Assembly (NCBI GenBank): GCA_001804285.1
Contig: MHFR01000063.1
Coordinates: 1 to 38,900, forward strand
Direction of reading: 5' to 3'
DNA length: 38,900 nucleotides
Source of the DNA: Candidatus Danuiimicrobium aquiferis
GTDB taxonomy: Bacteria > Omnitrophota > Omnitrophia > Omnitrophales > Danuiimicrobiaceae
Positions within the stretch are counted from its first letter, which is position 1; every line of letters begins with the position of its first letter. Positions 1 through 6,932 of this stretch are shown here, piece after piece. The notes under the pieces were generated by a model. It was given only the letters and a program-made list of their open reading frames with translations, was not told the origin of the DNA and ran no database searches. A program made the position numbers and the translations under genes.

Positions 1-198
1 AGAACACGGAAGGCTCCCATCCGGAGTTTGTTAGAAGTTGCTGGGGTGAATCCATTCGGCAGCTGACAGGTAAACGCCTTCAGTCGGCTAAAGTATTACG
101 CTTTCGCTTGTAGCAAAAAACTAAATGTTACAAAATAAGGCAATTGTGACATTTGTTTTTAAAAACTGCCGTTTCGAATTTTTCCAAGATGTAACTCT
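1..198. other. Left edge, no supported gene
   Basis: No gene can be supported here. A short open frame on the plus strand enters from the window edge and stops at 111-113 (about 36 residues). It could be the C-terminus of a gene lying to the left, but it shows no motif I recognise. The remainder up to 198 is AT-rich. Confidence 0.2.
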
Positions 199-380
199 AA
201 CTTAGCGGGAGCTCCCCGTTCTGTAAAGACGGGGGTGAGAGCGGGCTTCAGCAACGAAGTTGCTGGACGGGCGAAGCCCGAAGCAGTTGATTTTAGTACC
301 ACGCCTGTAAAGGCGTGGGTATCTATTAAGTGAAATTAATAGGGTTGCGGAAAACCACGGAAAGATCGGACAACCCTTCC
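199..380. other. Cluster of strong hairpins, IS200/IS605-end-like
   Basis: Five successive perfect or near-perfect inverted repeats are visible: 214-219/229-234 (CCCCGT/ACGGGG), 242-248/274-280 enclosing 249-255/259-265 (CAGCAAC/GTTGCTG), 299-305/312-318 (CCACGCC/GGCGTGG, loop TGTAAA), 323-329/336-342, and 342-347/371-376. The two GC-rich hairpins with similar GTAAAG loops resemble the terminal hairpins found beside IS200/IS605 transposase (tnpA/tnpB) genes, but no transposase is present. It may be an element remnant or part of a structured RNA. The small minus-strand open frame here only reads through the hairpins. Confidence 0.35.
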
Positions 381-419
381 GATAAGGCCTATTGACGGAC
401 AAGAATCCGCTTACCACGA

Positions 420-790
420 CTCACCCTCCCAAATTAATCACTTATCGGAGGGGTGTGTGAAAAGACAAAGGATTAAGACAAGCTCCAAAAGATTACTGAA
501 TTATCAAGATAGTACAACAGTTTCCCGTGAACGGGACAGGTTGGCCCGGATTTCTCATCAATAATGAGAGATTCCGCTCGTAAGAGCTGCGGTGCAAAGA
601 GGGTTTACTTCTTTGCGACGCAGGGCTTATCTTTTGCGCCCTGTTTGAACAAGGGCGCAAAACTTTGGTCGCAACTGATTGCGCCCAAAGCGACTTTCTC
701 GTCGATTCACAAAAGCGATGAGAAAGTCGGGTTAGACACGTGCCTTCGGGAAGCGGATCGTTGACCGGAAGGACTTCATGAGTCGAAAAA
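420..790 (+). ncRNA. Candidate structured RNA or 5' leader upstream of hemCD
   Basis: No protein gene is supported, but the stretch is full of complementary segments: 553-558/564-569, 594-600/610-616, 613-619/668-674, 621-626/638-643, 636-642/652-658, 653-660/679-686, and a 14-bp stem 691-704/716-729 with one G-U pair. The segment 652-660 can pair either upstream (636-642) or downstream (679-686), so two exclusive folds are possible, as in leader RNAs that switch. It lies directly upstream of the heme operon (start 912). It matches no Rfam class that I can recognise by eye. The strand is inferred from the neighbouring gene. Confidence 0.35.
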
Positions 791-911
791 TAATTTATCT
801 ATATCTTGAAAATTATTTCATTTTAGAGAAAATATGACCTTTACTGGGGACGATGGCAGTTGTGAAAATGTTTCCGGAAAGAAAGCCGTAATCAACGGCA
901 GGATGGAACGA

Positions 912-2258
912 ATGGAAAAAGTGTTTTTCATCGGAACGAGAAGCAGCCCGCTTGCCTTGGTCCAGGTGAGGGAAGTTTTGGGAGCGTTAAAGAAAATTGC
1001 GCCTGGATTGCAAACAAAAGTGATTACCATCAATACCATCGGCGACCGGGACAAAAAAACGCCGATTTCGGAAATGGAAGGGACTGACTTTTTCACTCGC
1101 GATATTGACGAGGCGCTCATCCATAAAAAAATTGATTTTGCAGTTCACAGCGCCAAGGATTTGCCAGACGTGATTCCCGAGGGGATCGTTGTCGCGACGA
1201 TCACGAAGTCTGTCAATCCGTATGATGTGCTCGTTTCACGGAAGAATCTCAAGTTAAGAGAATTGCCCAAGGGAGCACGCGTCGGCACGAGCAGCGAGCG
1301 GCGGAAAAATCAGCTCCGGGCATACCGGCCGGATTTGACGATTGTCGATATCCGGGGAACCATGCAGGAACGGTTGGATAAAATGGAATCGGAAAATTTG
1401 GATGCGATTGTCATTGCGGGTGCCGGATTAAATCGATTGGGTTTGGGCGGGCATATTGCCGAACAGATCAGTTTCGATATTTTGAAACCCCATCCCCTGC
1501 AGGGTTCTCTGGCGGTGACGGTGAGAAAAGGCGATAAGGATTTGCTAAAAATTTTATCCAGATTAAACGGAAAGAAAATTGCTTCCTACGATGCTTACGG
1601 AAAAAAGAAAAGGATTTTAGTGACCGGTACCGGTGTCGAACGGTTTAAACAGATGGGTGAGATTGTCCATGTGCCCATGATTGAAATAAAGCCGGTAAGC
1701 AATTTCCGCCTCATGGATGCTGCGATAAAAAAACTAGATCACTATGACGGGCTTATTTTTACGTCGAAGCATGCCGTCCGGTATTTTCTGGAAAGGGCGG
1801 AGAAAAAATTAAAAACCGTGAAAACGGTTAAAGATAAAACACTTATTGCCATCGGGAAAACGACGGCAAAGGAGCTCGCGGAGTTTGGTTTACGGGCTAC
1901 GAAGGTTCCGGAAGATGAATCCGCGGAAGGAATTATTAAGATGGCAGACAAGTCCTTGCTGAAGGGGAAGCGGTTTCTGATTCCGAGATCGAATTTGGCG
2001 CAGAATAGAATCGCGGAAGCGTTCGGGAAGTGGGGCGCCCGGGTGGATGCCGTCACCGCATACAGAAATGTGAAGGCGAAAGCGAAGAAGGTGGACTTTG
2101 ACCAAATCGATGAAATTGTATTCACGAGCCCCTCAACGGTCAGGAATTTTTTTGAAACATATCACAGCATTCCGGAAGGGGTTAACGTGAAAGCGATCGG
2201 ACCCGTTACGAAAGCATGTTTAAACGAATACGGAAAGAAAGCGGAGATAATCCTATGA
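912..2258 (+). CDS. hemCD: HemC-HemD fusion: hydroxymethylbilane synthase (shortened) with uroporphyrinogen-III synthase
   Basis: A fusion of two heme-pathway enzymes that turn porphobilinogen into uroporphyrinogen III in the cytoplasm. The first ~205 residues are HemC domains 1 and 2: IGTRSSPLAL, then SAKDLP with the catalytic Asp (Asp84 in E. coli), then GTSSERRKNQL, DIRGTMQERL and LNRLGL, which keep the substrate-binding arginines. The rest is a whole HemD (ILVTGTG, IFTSKHAVR, FTSPSTVRNF, AIGPVT). HemC domain 3, with the GGC cysteine that holds the dipyrromethane cofactor, is missing, and the HemC part contains no cysteine. The two lysines expected near the cofactor (E. coli Lys55 and Lys59) align with Glu and Thr. 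I chose ATG 912, which has AGGA at 900-903 and starts where HemC proteins normally start; the frame is open to ATG 834. The stop overlaps the hemL start (ATGA). Confidence 0.9.
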   Translation: MEKVFFIGTRSSPLALVQVREVLGALKKIAPGLQTKVITINTIGDRDKKTPISEMEGTDFFTRDIDEALIHKKIDFAVHSAKDLPDVIPEGIVVATITKSVNPYDVLVSRKNLKLRELPKGARVGTSSERRKNQLRAYRPDLTIVDIRGTMQERLDKMESENLDAIVIAGAGLNRLGLGGHIAEQISFDILKPHPLQGSLAVTVRKGDKDLLKILSRLNGKKIASYDAYGKKKRILVTGTGVERFKQMGEIVHVPMIEIKPVSNFRLMDAAIKKLDHYDGLIFTSKHAVRYFLERAEKKLKTVKTVKDKTLIAIGKTTAKELAEFGLRATKVPEDESAEGIIKMADKSLLKGKRFLIPRSNLAQNRIAEAFGKWGARVDAVTAYRNVKAKAKKVDFDQIDEIVFTSPSTVRNFFETYHSIPEGVNVKAIGPVTKACLNEYGKKAEIIL

Positions 2259-3586
2259 TGAGCACAGCGGCAATGCGGAAAAAAGCAGGCAAGCAAATCA
2301 AAAAAAATCACGCACAACTTTTTCGGGAAGCAAACCGCTATCTGGTGGGCGGCGTCAATAGTCCCGTCAGATCGTTTCGGTCGGTGGGCGGTGATCCGGT
2401 TTTCGTGAAGCAGGGAAAGGGTTCAACCGTTTATGCCGAAGACGGGAGGACGTTTATCGACTATTGCTGTTCTTGGGGCGCTCTGATTTTAGGCCATTCG
2501 CACGCTAAGATTATCAGAGCGATTGCAGAAGCGATTAAACGGGGGACGAGTTACGGAATGCCGACCGCATTGGAAACAGAGCTCGCACAGCTTCTTGTCG
2601 AAGCGATTCCGTCAATGGAACAAGTGCGGCTTACAAATTCGGGAACCGAAGCGGTGATGGGTGCCATTCGCGTTGCGAGAGCTTATACGGGAAAAAATAA
2701 AATTATCAAGTTTGAAGGTTCTTATCATGGACATGCTGATTATCTTTTGGTCAAAGCGGGATCGGGCGCAAGTACGCTCGGAATTCCTGACAGCTTAGGA
2801 GTGCCTGACGATTTTACGAAACATACATTGGTGGTACCGTATAACGATTCAGAAAAAGTGAAAGAAACGGTCCAAAAATATTCTAATGATATCGCCGCAA
2901 TCATCGTCGAACCCGTTGCGGGAAATACGGGATTGGTACTGCCTGCAAATAAATTTCTAAGTGGTCTCAGAAAGATTTGCGATGATCATCATATCTTACT
3001 AATTTTTGATGAAGTGATTACCGGATTCAGATTGACTTACGGAGGAGCGCAAAACTATTTCAATGTGAAGCCTGATATGACTACTTTGGGGAAAATTATC
3101 GGCGGTGGAATGCCGATGGGTGCTTTTGGCGGAAGAAAAGACATTATGAAAGTACTCTCGCCGATGGGGGGCGCTTATCAAGCGGGGACGCTGTCCGGCA
3201 ACCCGATTGCGGTGACGGCGGGCATTACGGCGTTGAAATGCTTGATGCGCCTAAAGCCGTATCCATCGCTGGCGGCCAAAACGGAGAAACTGTGCAAAGG
3301 CATTGAAAAAGCGGCGACCGGATCCGGTATCAAGATATCGATTAATTCTATCGGATCGATGTTTACCGTATTCTTTACGGATGAGAAGGTGACCGATTAC
3401 GCGACCGCGTGCCGCCAGAATGTGCCATTATTCCGGAAGTTTTATCACGGACTACTTAAGCGGAATATTTATTTTGCACCGTCCGCCTTTGAAACGAATT
3501 TCCTTTCAGCTGTTCACACAGAACAGGACATGAAGAAGACGATTCAGGCGACTCAAGGGGCTTTTCAAGCGATCGCGAACGATTAG
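2255..3586 (+). CDS. hemL: Glutamate-1-semialdehyde 2,1-aminomutase
   Basis: PLP enzyme that converts glutamate-1-semialdehyde to 5-aminolevulinate, the step after HemA in the C5 pathway. Family signatures are clear: YLVGGVNSPVRSF near the N-terminus, LTNSGTEAVMGAIRVAR, KFEGSYHGHAD, the PLP-contacting IFDEVITGFR, and the Schiff-base lysine in TTLGKIIGGGMPMGAFGG. The length (443 residues) is normal. ATG 2255 overlaps the TGA of hemCD and has GGAG about 9 bases upstream, so translation is probably coupled to hemCD; a second ATG follows at once at 2258. The frame is open upstream to 2216, but that part lies inside hemCD and is not conserved in the family. Confidence 0.95.
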   Translation: MMSTAAMRKKAGKQIKKNHAQLFREANRYLVGGVNSPVRSFRSVGGDPVFVKQGKGSTVYAEDGRTFIDYCCSWGALILGHSHAKIIRAIAEAIKRGTSYGMPTALETELAQLLVEAIPSMEQVRLTNSGTEAVMGAIRVARAYTGKNKIIKFEGSYHGHADYLLVKAGSGASTLGIPDSLGVPDDFTKHTLVVPYNDSEKVKETVQKYSNDIAAIIVEPVAGNTGLVLPANKFLSGLRKICDDHHILLIFDEVITGFRLTYGGAQNYFNVKPDMTTLGKIIGGGMPMGAFGGRKDIMKVLSPMGGAYQAGTLSGNPIAVTAGITALKCLMRLKPYPSLAAKTEKLCKGIEKAATGSGIKISINSIGSMFTVFFTDEKVTDYATACRQNVPLFRKFYHGLLKRNIYFAPSAFETNFLSAVHTEQDMKKTIQATQGAFQAIAND

Positions 3587-3734
3587 ATGCGGCGCACTTA
3601 TTGTTGCATAGATATGGATTAGAACTTCGCTCTGTGGACAATCGGAATTGGTTCATATGAGTTCCTGGCCCCCCCCCTCTCCAGCAGCCTCTTTTTGCTT
3701 TAAGCAATAAATCCACAGAGTGAGTAATCAATGG

Positions 3735-3763
3735 TTGACGAAGCCCCTGCATTATTGTATCAT
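3735..3763 (+). promoter_or_regulatory. Sigma70-type promoter of fur
   Basis: A -35 element TTGACG (3735-3740) and a -10 element TATCAT (3758-3763) are separated by exactly 17 bases, a near-consensus housekeeping promoter. The expected start of transcription, about 3770, falls inside the Fur box, and fur begins at 3808. Confidence 0.6.
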
Positions 3764-3765
3764 TC

Positions 3766-3784
3766 AATAATGATAATGATTCTC
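3766..3784 (+). promoter_or_regulatory. Fur box
   Basis: AATAATGATAATGATTCTC matches the classical 19-base Fur operator (GATAATGATAATCATTATC) at 16 of 19 positions. It lies just downstream of the -10 element and 23 bases before the fur start codon. Iron-dependent autoregulation of fur, and perhaps of the genes that follow, is the natural reading. Confidence 0.65.
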
Positions 3785-3807
3785 AGCATCATAAATATGG
3801 GCGTGCA

Positions 3808-4242
3808 ATGAAAAAACCGGCGGAAGAAAAGATTTTGGAAGACCATATTTCAGCCAAGAGCTTGAAAAAGAGCAGCCAGAGGAAAGTGGTTTTAAGGATG
3901 TTTCTTCAGCATGGGAAGCATTTGACTGCCGACGAGCTCTATAGAATTGTGCAGAAGAAATTTCCAAGAATTGGATATGCGACGATTTATCGCACGTTGC
4001 GGTTGTTTTGCGAATGCGGTCTTTCGAGGGAATTAAAATTAATTGACGGGATCACGCGTTTCGAGCCGCAGCATGGATACCAGCATCACGACCATCTGGT
4101 CTGTACTTGCTGCGGGCGATTGGTCGAGGTGGTCGATCCCGAGATCGAACGGCTCCAGGAGAAGTTGGTCAGGGAGCACGGATTTTATCCCGAAAGTCAC
4201 CGGATGGAACTTTACGGAATTTGTAGAAAGTGCAGAAAATAA
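3808..4242 (+). CDS. fur: Fur-family ferric uptake regulator
   Basis: A 144-residue metal-dependent transcriptional repressor. The N-terminal winged helix is recognisable from TADELYRIVQKKFPRIGYATIYRTLRLF, quoted here in parts: TADELYRIVQ, then GYATIYRTL. The dimerisation domain has the HHDHLVC metal-binding stretch and two cysteine pairs, CTCC near residue 100 and CRKC at the C-terminus, as in the structural zinc site of Fur. The promoter carries a good Fur box, which favours an iron regulator over Zur or PerR, although sequence alone does not settle the metal. The nearby hemP gene fits a role in iron and heme supply. Confidence 0.88.
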   Translation: MKKPAEEKILEDHISAKSLKKSSQRKVVLRMFLQHGKHLTADELYRIVQKKFPRIGYATIYRTLRLFCECGLSRELKLIDGITRFEPQHGYQHHDHLVCTCCGRLVEVVDPEIERLQEKLVREHGFYPESHRMELYGICRKCRK

Positions 4243-4311
4243 CCAGAGGCGTTTGGATCAACTGATTGAAAAGGAATTGAATATGACAATGAAGGCAAAG
4301 GGGAAATCAAA

Positions 4312-5211
4312 ATGTTAACCGGTTTTTTACAGTCATTCTGGTCTTATACGCTGGAGATTTTTCCCGCGTTGGTAATTGGTTTTTTAATGAGCGGTGTGAT
4401 TCATGAATTTATTCCCGCTGAGTGGATCAATAAGCATTTGGGCGGCAAGGGAGTCAAAGGCGTTTTGTATTCAACCCTGGCGGGAACATTGGTTCCCGTC
4501 TGTTGCTGGGGGTGCTTGCCGATAGCGGTTAGTTTCCGGAAGAAAGGGGCTTCTTTAGGATCGATTCTGGCCATGCTGGTCGCGACTCCCGCAACGTCGA
4601 TTAATGCCCTTATCGTCACTGAACGGTTTTTCGGGATAGGGTTTGCCGCGTATCTATTTTTTTCCGTTATTATCATGGGGATCACCATTGGATTGATAGG
4701 CAACAAGCTGAAGTTTAACGTTGCCGGTAACGATCACGAATGCTGCTGTTCGAATAATCATTTAGAGCATGAAAGCCGGATCGTTACAAAAAAACCTTTT
4801 TTTGCCAGGAGCGTATCGGTCCTGAAGTTTGCTTTTATCGACATGCCGAGAGATATTGGCAAGGAGACGTTGCTGGGATTGATTCTCGCGGCATTGGTGA
4901 GTGCAGCAATGCCGGTCGGTTTTTTTGTGAAGGAATATTTAGTCGGAGGGATGGGGTATCTGTTCGCCAACATTCTCGGATTATTGATGTATATGTGCGC
5001 TACGATGGGGGTTCCTTTGGTCGATGCGTTGGTTAAACAGGGAATGGAGATCGGCGCTGGCTTTGTTTTGCTTTTGGTGGGGCCTATTACAAGTTACGGG
5101 ACTATTTTGGTTTTGAAAAAAGAATTTGGATTAAAAGTCCTGGCCGTTTATTTGGGTTCGATTTGTTTGTTGGCGACGATTTTTGGATATATTTATAGTT
5201 TGTTGGTATGA
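4312..5211 (+). CDS. ArsP/DUF318-type membrane permease with Cys/His-rich loop
   Basis: A 299-residue polytopic inner-membrane protein of the predicted-permease family that includes ArsP and YraQ (Pfam PF03773). It has two halves of about four membrane segments each. The first carries the family stretch VPVCCWGCLPIAVSF followed by ATPATSINALIVT. The second half has MYMCATMGVPLVDALVKQG and GPITSYGTI. Between the halves lies a soluble loop, HECCCSNNHLEHE (around residues 141-153), which looks like a metal-binding site. Some family members export organoarsenicals; the substrate here is unknown. Placement between fur and hemP suggests a metal-related job. The stop codon overlaps the next ATG. Confidence 0.75.
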   Translation: MLTGFLQSFWSYTLEIFPALVIGFLMSGVIHEFIPAEWINKHLGGKGVKGVLYSTLAGTLVPVCCWGCLPIAVSFRKKGASLGSILAMLVATPATSINALIVTERFFGIGFAAYLFFSVIIMGITIGLIGNKLKFNVAGNDHECCCSNNHLEHESRIVTKKPFFARSVSVLKFAFIDMPRDIGKETLLGLILAALVSAAMPVGFFVKEYLVGGMGYLFANILGLLMYMCATMGVPLVDALVKQGMEIGAGFVLLLVGPITSYGTILVLKKEFGLKVLAVYLGSICLLATIFGYIYSLLV

Positions 5212-5435
5212 CCAGGATTGAAGTTGCGAAAAGCGAGGGGGTAGAGATGATTTTTCCGGAAAAAAGGGTTAAACAGTTTTTATTAACTAATGGCGATGGA
5301 AATTTTGCCGGGGAGGGCGGTCTCTCTTATTCAACAGTTTTCCTCTTGCGTAGTTCAAGTGGGACAATCGTAATTTGCCGTCGACAAGCAACTATCCGAG
5401 TGCATTGTGGTAAGACTAACGGCATAAAAAAGTAA
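5208..5435 (+). CDS. Small hypothetical protein
   Basis: An open frame of 75 codons whose ATG overlaps the stop of the permease gene. A better-spaced start is ATG 5247, preceded by GAGGGGGT, giving about 62 residues. I see no domain, signal peptide or metal motif. It ends one base before the hemP start codon, so it may be a genuine member of the operon, or the stretch may only be leader sequence for hemP. Confidence 0.3.
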   Translation: MTRIEVAKSEGVEMIFPEKRVKQFLLTNGDGNFAGEGGLSYSTVFLLRSSSGTIVICRRQATIRVHCGKTNGIKK

Positions 5436-5436
5436 A

Positions 5437-5670
5437 ATGGAAGAAAATAGCGTGTTCAACGAAATGCCAGTCGAGCGGGGAAAAGTTTCTTTCGAACCGG
5501 GGAGTCAGGCCTCTCCGGCTGATGGGAATAATATTTTTAAAAAAGACTTTCTGGGCCGCTATACAGCAGAAGAATTGTTTCAAGGAAGACGGGAAATTTC
5601 GATTACGCATAATGGCCAGGAGTATCGGCTCAAAAAAACAAGGGCGGAAAAACTTATTTTAAATAAGTAA
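5437..5670 (+). CDS. hemP: HemP/HmuP-like hemin uptake protein
   Basis: A 77-residue protein whose C-terminal half matches the HemP family: ELFQGRREISITHNGQEY, then RLKKTRAEKLILNK, against the usual GGREVxIxHxGxxYRLRxTRxGKLILTK pattern. Small HemP/HmuP proteins are usually encoded beside heme-uptake genes and in several bacteria are needed for activating heme receptor expression. The N-terminal 40 residues are variable, as in relatives. No TonB receptor is in the window, so its partner is elsewhere or its role here is tied to heme synthesis. The fur gene and Fur box lie upstream in the same direction. Confidence 0.75.
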   Translation: MEENSVFNEMPVERGKVSFEPGSQASPADGNNIFKKDFLGRYTAEELFQGRREISITHNGQEYRLKKTRAEKLILNK

Positions 5671-5760
5671 AAGAAATAGTTTAATCAATCCTCCATCGAT
5701 TCAGCCAGGCATCACAGAAGTATCCAGCCAAATCGAAAAAACCTTGAAAGGAAGGGTGTT

Positions 5761-6540
5761 ATGTATTTAACAGGTATTTTTTCGAACAAGCAGATAACTC
5801 TTAAAGCCGGATGGGTGATGATGCTTCCGCTTATAATGTTAATGGCACCCAATGCCATTGCTCATGAACGGCAGTATGTGTGGAATCAGGAATATCAAAC
5901 CTTGCCGCAGGGGATGTTTGAAATAGAGAGTATTACGACAACAAAAGTGCCTGATTTCAAAAAAACAAATGCAAATAAATGGGAGTATAAAGAAGAAGTA
6001 GAGTATGGTTTAACGGATCGTATTACGCTTGCCCATTATGAACATTGGGAGACCGTGAATCGGTCAGGGACTGATAAAGACACAACGAAATATTCCGGGT
6101 TTAACTTTGAAGGGAAATACCGAATCGGCGAAGCGGGCAGATATTGGGTCGATCCTCTTTTGTATTTTGAGATATCGCGGGATCCACGAGAAGAAAGAAT
6201 CCCTTTAACCTTGGAAGGGAAAATAATTTTTTCTAAAAATTTTGGGAAGCTAAATATTGTGTATAACCAAATCGTCGAATCCGAAACAGGCCAAAAGGGT
6301 AAGACAGAACACGAGTTTACATTTGGCTGTGATTATGCCATTTCTGATAGCTTTCGCATGGGATATGAAAGCAAGGGGCAGTATTGGAATCCCGAAGACA
6401 ATCGTAACGAGCTTGCGATGGGGCCGACGGTGAGTTATTCCCATCAGTATTTTTGGGTGACAGTAGGAACTCTTTTTGGCATTAACCATGCCGCTGACGA
6501 TTGGCAAACGCGGCTTATCGTGGGCATTCCGATAGGTTAA
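5761..6540 (+). CDS. Outer-membrane beta-barrel protein, unknown function
   Basis: A 259-residue protein with an N-terminal hydrophobic signal (MLPLIMLMAPNAIA, cleavage probably before HERQY) followed by alternating aromatic/polar strands typical of small outer-membrane barrels, such as EVEYGLTDRITLAHY, FEGKYRIGEAGRYWVDPLLY, and a C-terminal strand ending in IVGIPIG. It has a strong ribosome binding site (AAGGAAGGG at about 5749-5757). It resembles the broad class of barrel proteins loosely annotated as copper-resistance or transporter-like, but no specific substrate can be given. The next gene overlaps it by one base (TAATG), suggesting the two are translated together. Confidence 0.7.
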   Translation: MYLTGIFSNKQITLKAGWVMMLPLIMLMAPNAIAHERQYVWNQEYQTLPQGMFEIESITTTKVPDFKKTNANKWEYKEEVEYGLTDRITLAHYEHWETVNRSGTDKDTTKYSGFNFEGKYRIGEAGRYWVDPLLYFEISRDPREERIPLTLEGKIIFSKNFGKLNIVYNQIVESETGQKGKTEHEFTFGCDYAISDSFRMGYESKGQYWNPEDNRNELAMGPTVSYSHQYFWVTVGTLFGINHAADDWQTRLIVGIPIG

Positions 6541-6791
6541 TGAGTATGCGAAAACGAACCGTTAAGACTTTCGTTGTAGCAGCAGGCGCCGTTCTTGTCG
6601 TTCTTGCCAGTTCCGGCTTAACGTGGGGAGAAGTTGAAAAGGGGCAAACATGCCCTGTCATGATTGGGCAGCCCGTCAAAGAAAAGTTTTTTGTTGATTA
6701 TAACGGAAGTCGGATTTATCTCTGCTGTGGACCTTGCGTAAAGGCGTTTAAGAAATCTCCGGAAAAATATATGAAAAATATAAAAAATTAG
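6540..6791 (+). CDS. Secreted YHS-domain protein
   Basis: About 83 residues. An N-terminal signal peptide (hydrophobic TFVVAAGAVLVVLASSGLTWG) is followed by a YHS domain: CPVMIGQPVKEKFFVDYNG, then IYLCCGPCVKAFKKSPEKYM. YHS domains bind metals and occur in metal-handling proteins. The conserved cysteines of the domain (CPV, and CCGPC) are present. The start ATG 6540 overlaps the TAA of the barrel gene, so a coupled barrel plus periplasmic metal-binding protein is likely. The frame is open upstream to 6501, but that would lie inside the barrel gene. Confidence 0.75.
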   Translation: MSMRKRTVKTFVVAAGAVLVVLASSGLTWGEVEKGQTCPVMIGQPVKEKFFVDYNGSRIYLCCGPCVKAFKKSPEKYMKNIKN

Positions 6792-6908
6792 TTGTTTTCA
6801 CTATTCCTTTTGTTGTGTGGTTGTGAAATTAATGACCGACGTTCATGCTTGCTTTGTCATAAAGACATCGTTAAAATACATGGCAATTTCGAGGAAGCAA
6901 AATACTAA
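6792..6908 (+). pseudogene. Remnant-like mini ORF with lipobox and one heme c motif
   Basis: In the same frame as the YHS gene, immediately after its TAG stop, 38 residues are open: LFSLFLLLCGCEINDRRS, then CLLCHKDIVKIHGNFEEAKY. This holds a lipoprotein-like hydrophobic stretch with a lipobox (LLCGC) and one CxxCH heme-attachment motif followed by IxxIHG, the typical opening of a lipoprotein multiheme cytochrome. The ORF then stops. A TTG at 6792 is the only start. It may be a decayed cytochrome gene, or a genuine tiny heme peptide. No ribosome binding site is visible. Confidence 0.35.
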
Positions 6909-6932
6909 ATTTAAATACGGTAAATAATCCAT

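Noticed and set aside
202-417. Minus-strand 71-codon open frame
   Set aside because: It reads through the hairpin cluster and shows no signal or domain; similar frames arise from hairpins at insertion-sequence ends.
691-729. The 14-bp hairpin as a rho-independent terminator
   Set aside because: No T-run follows the stem.
564-764. Plus-strand 66-codon open frame
   Set aside because: It lies wholly inside the run of inverted repeats and has no recognisable protein features or ribosome site.
4043-4318. 91-codon frame overlapping fur
   Set aside because: It is an out-of-frame reading of fur, with no independent start site or motif.
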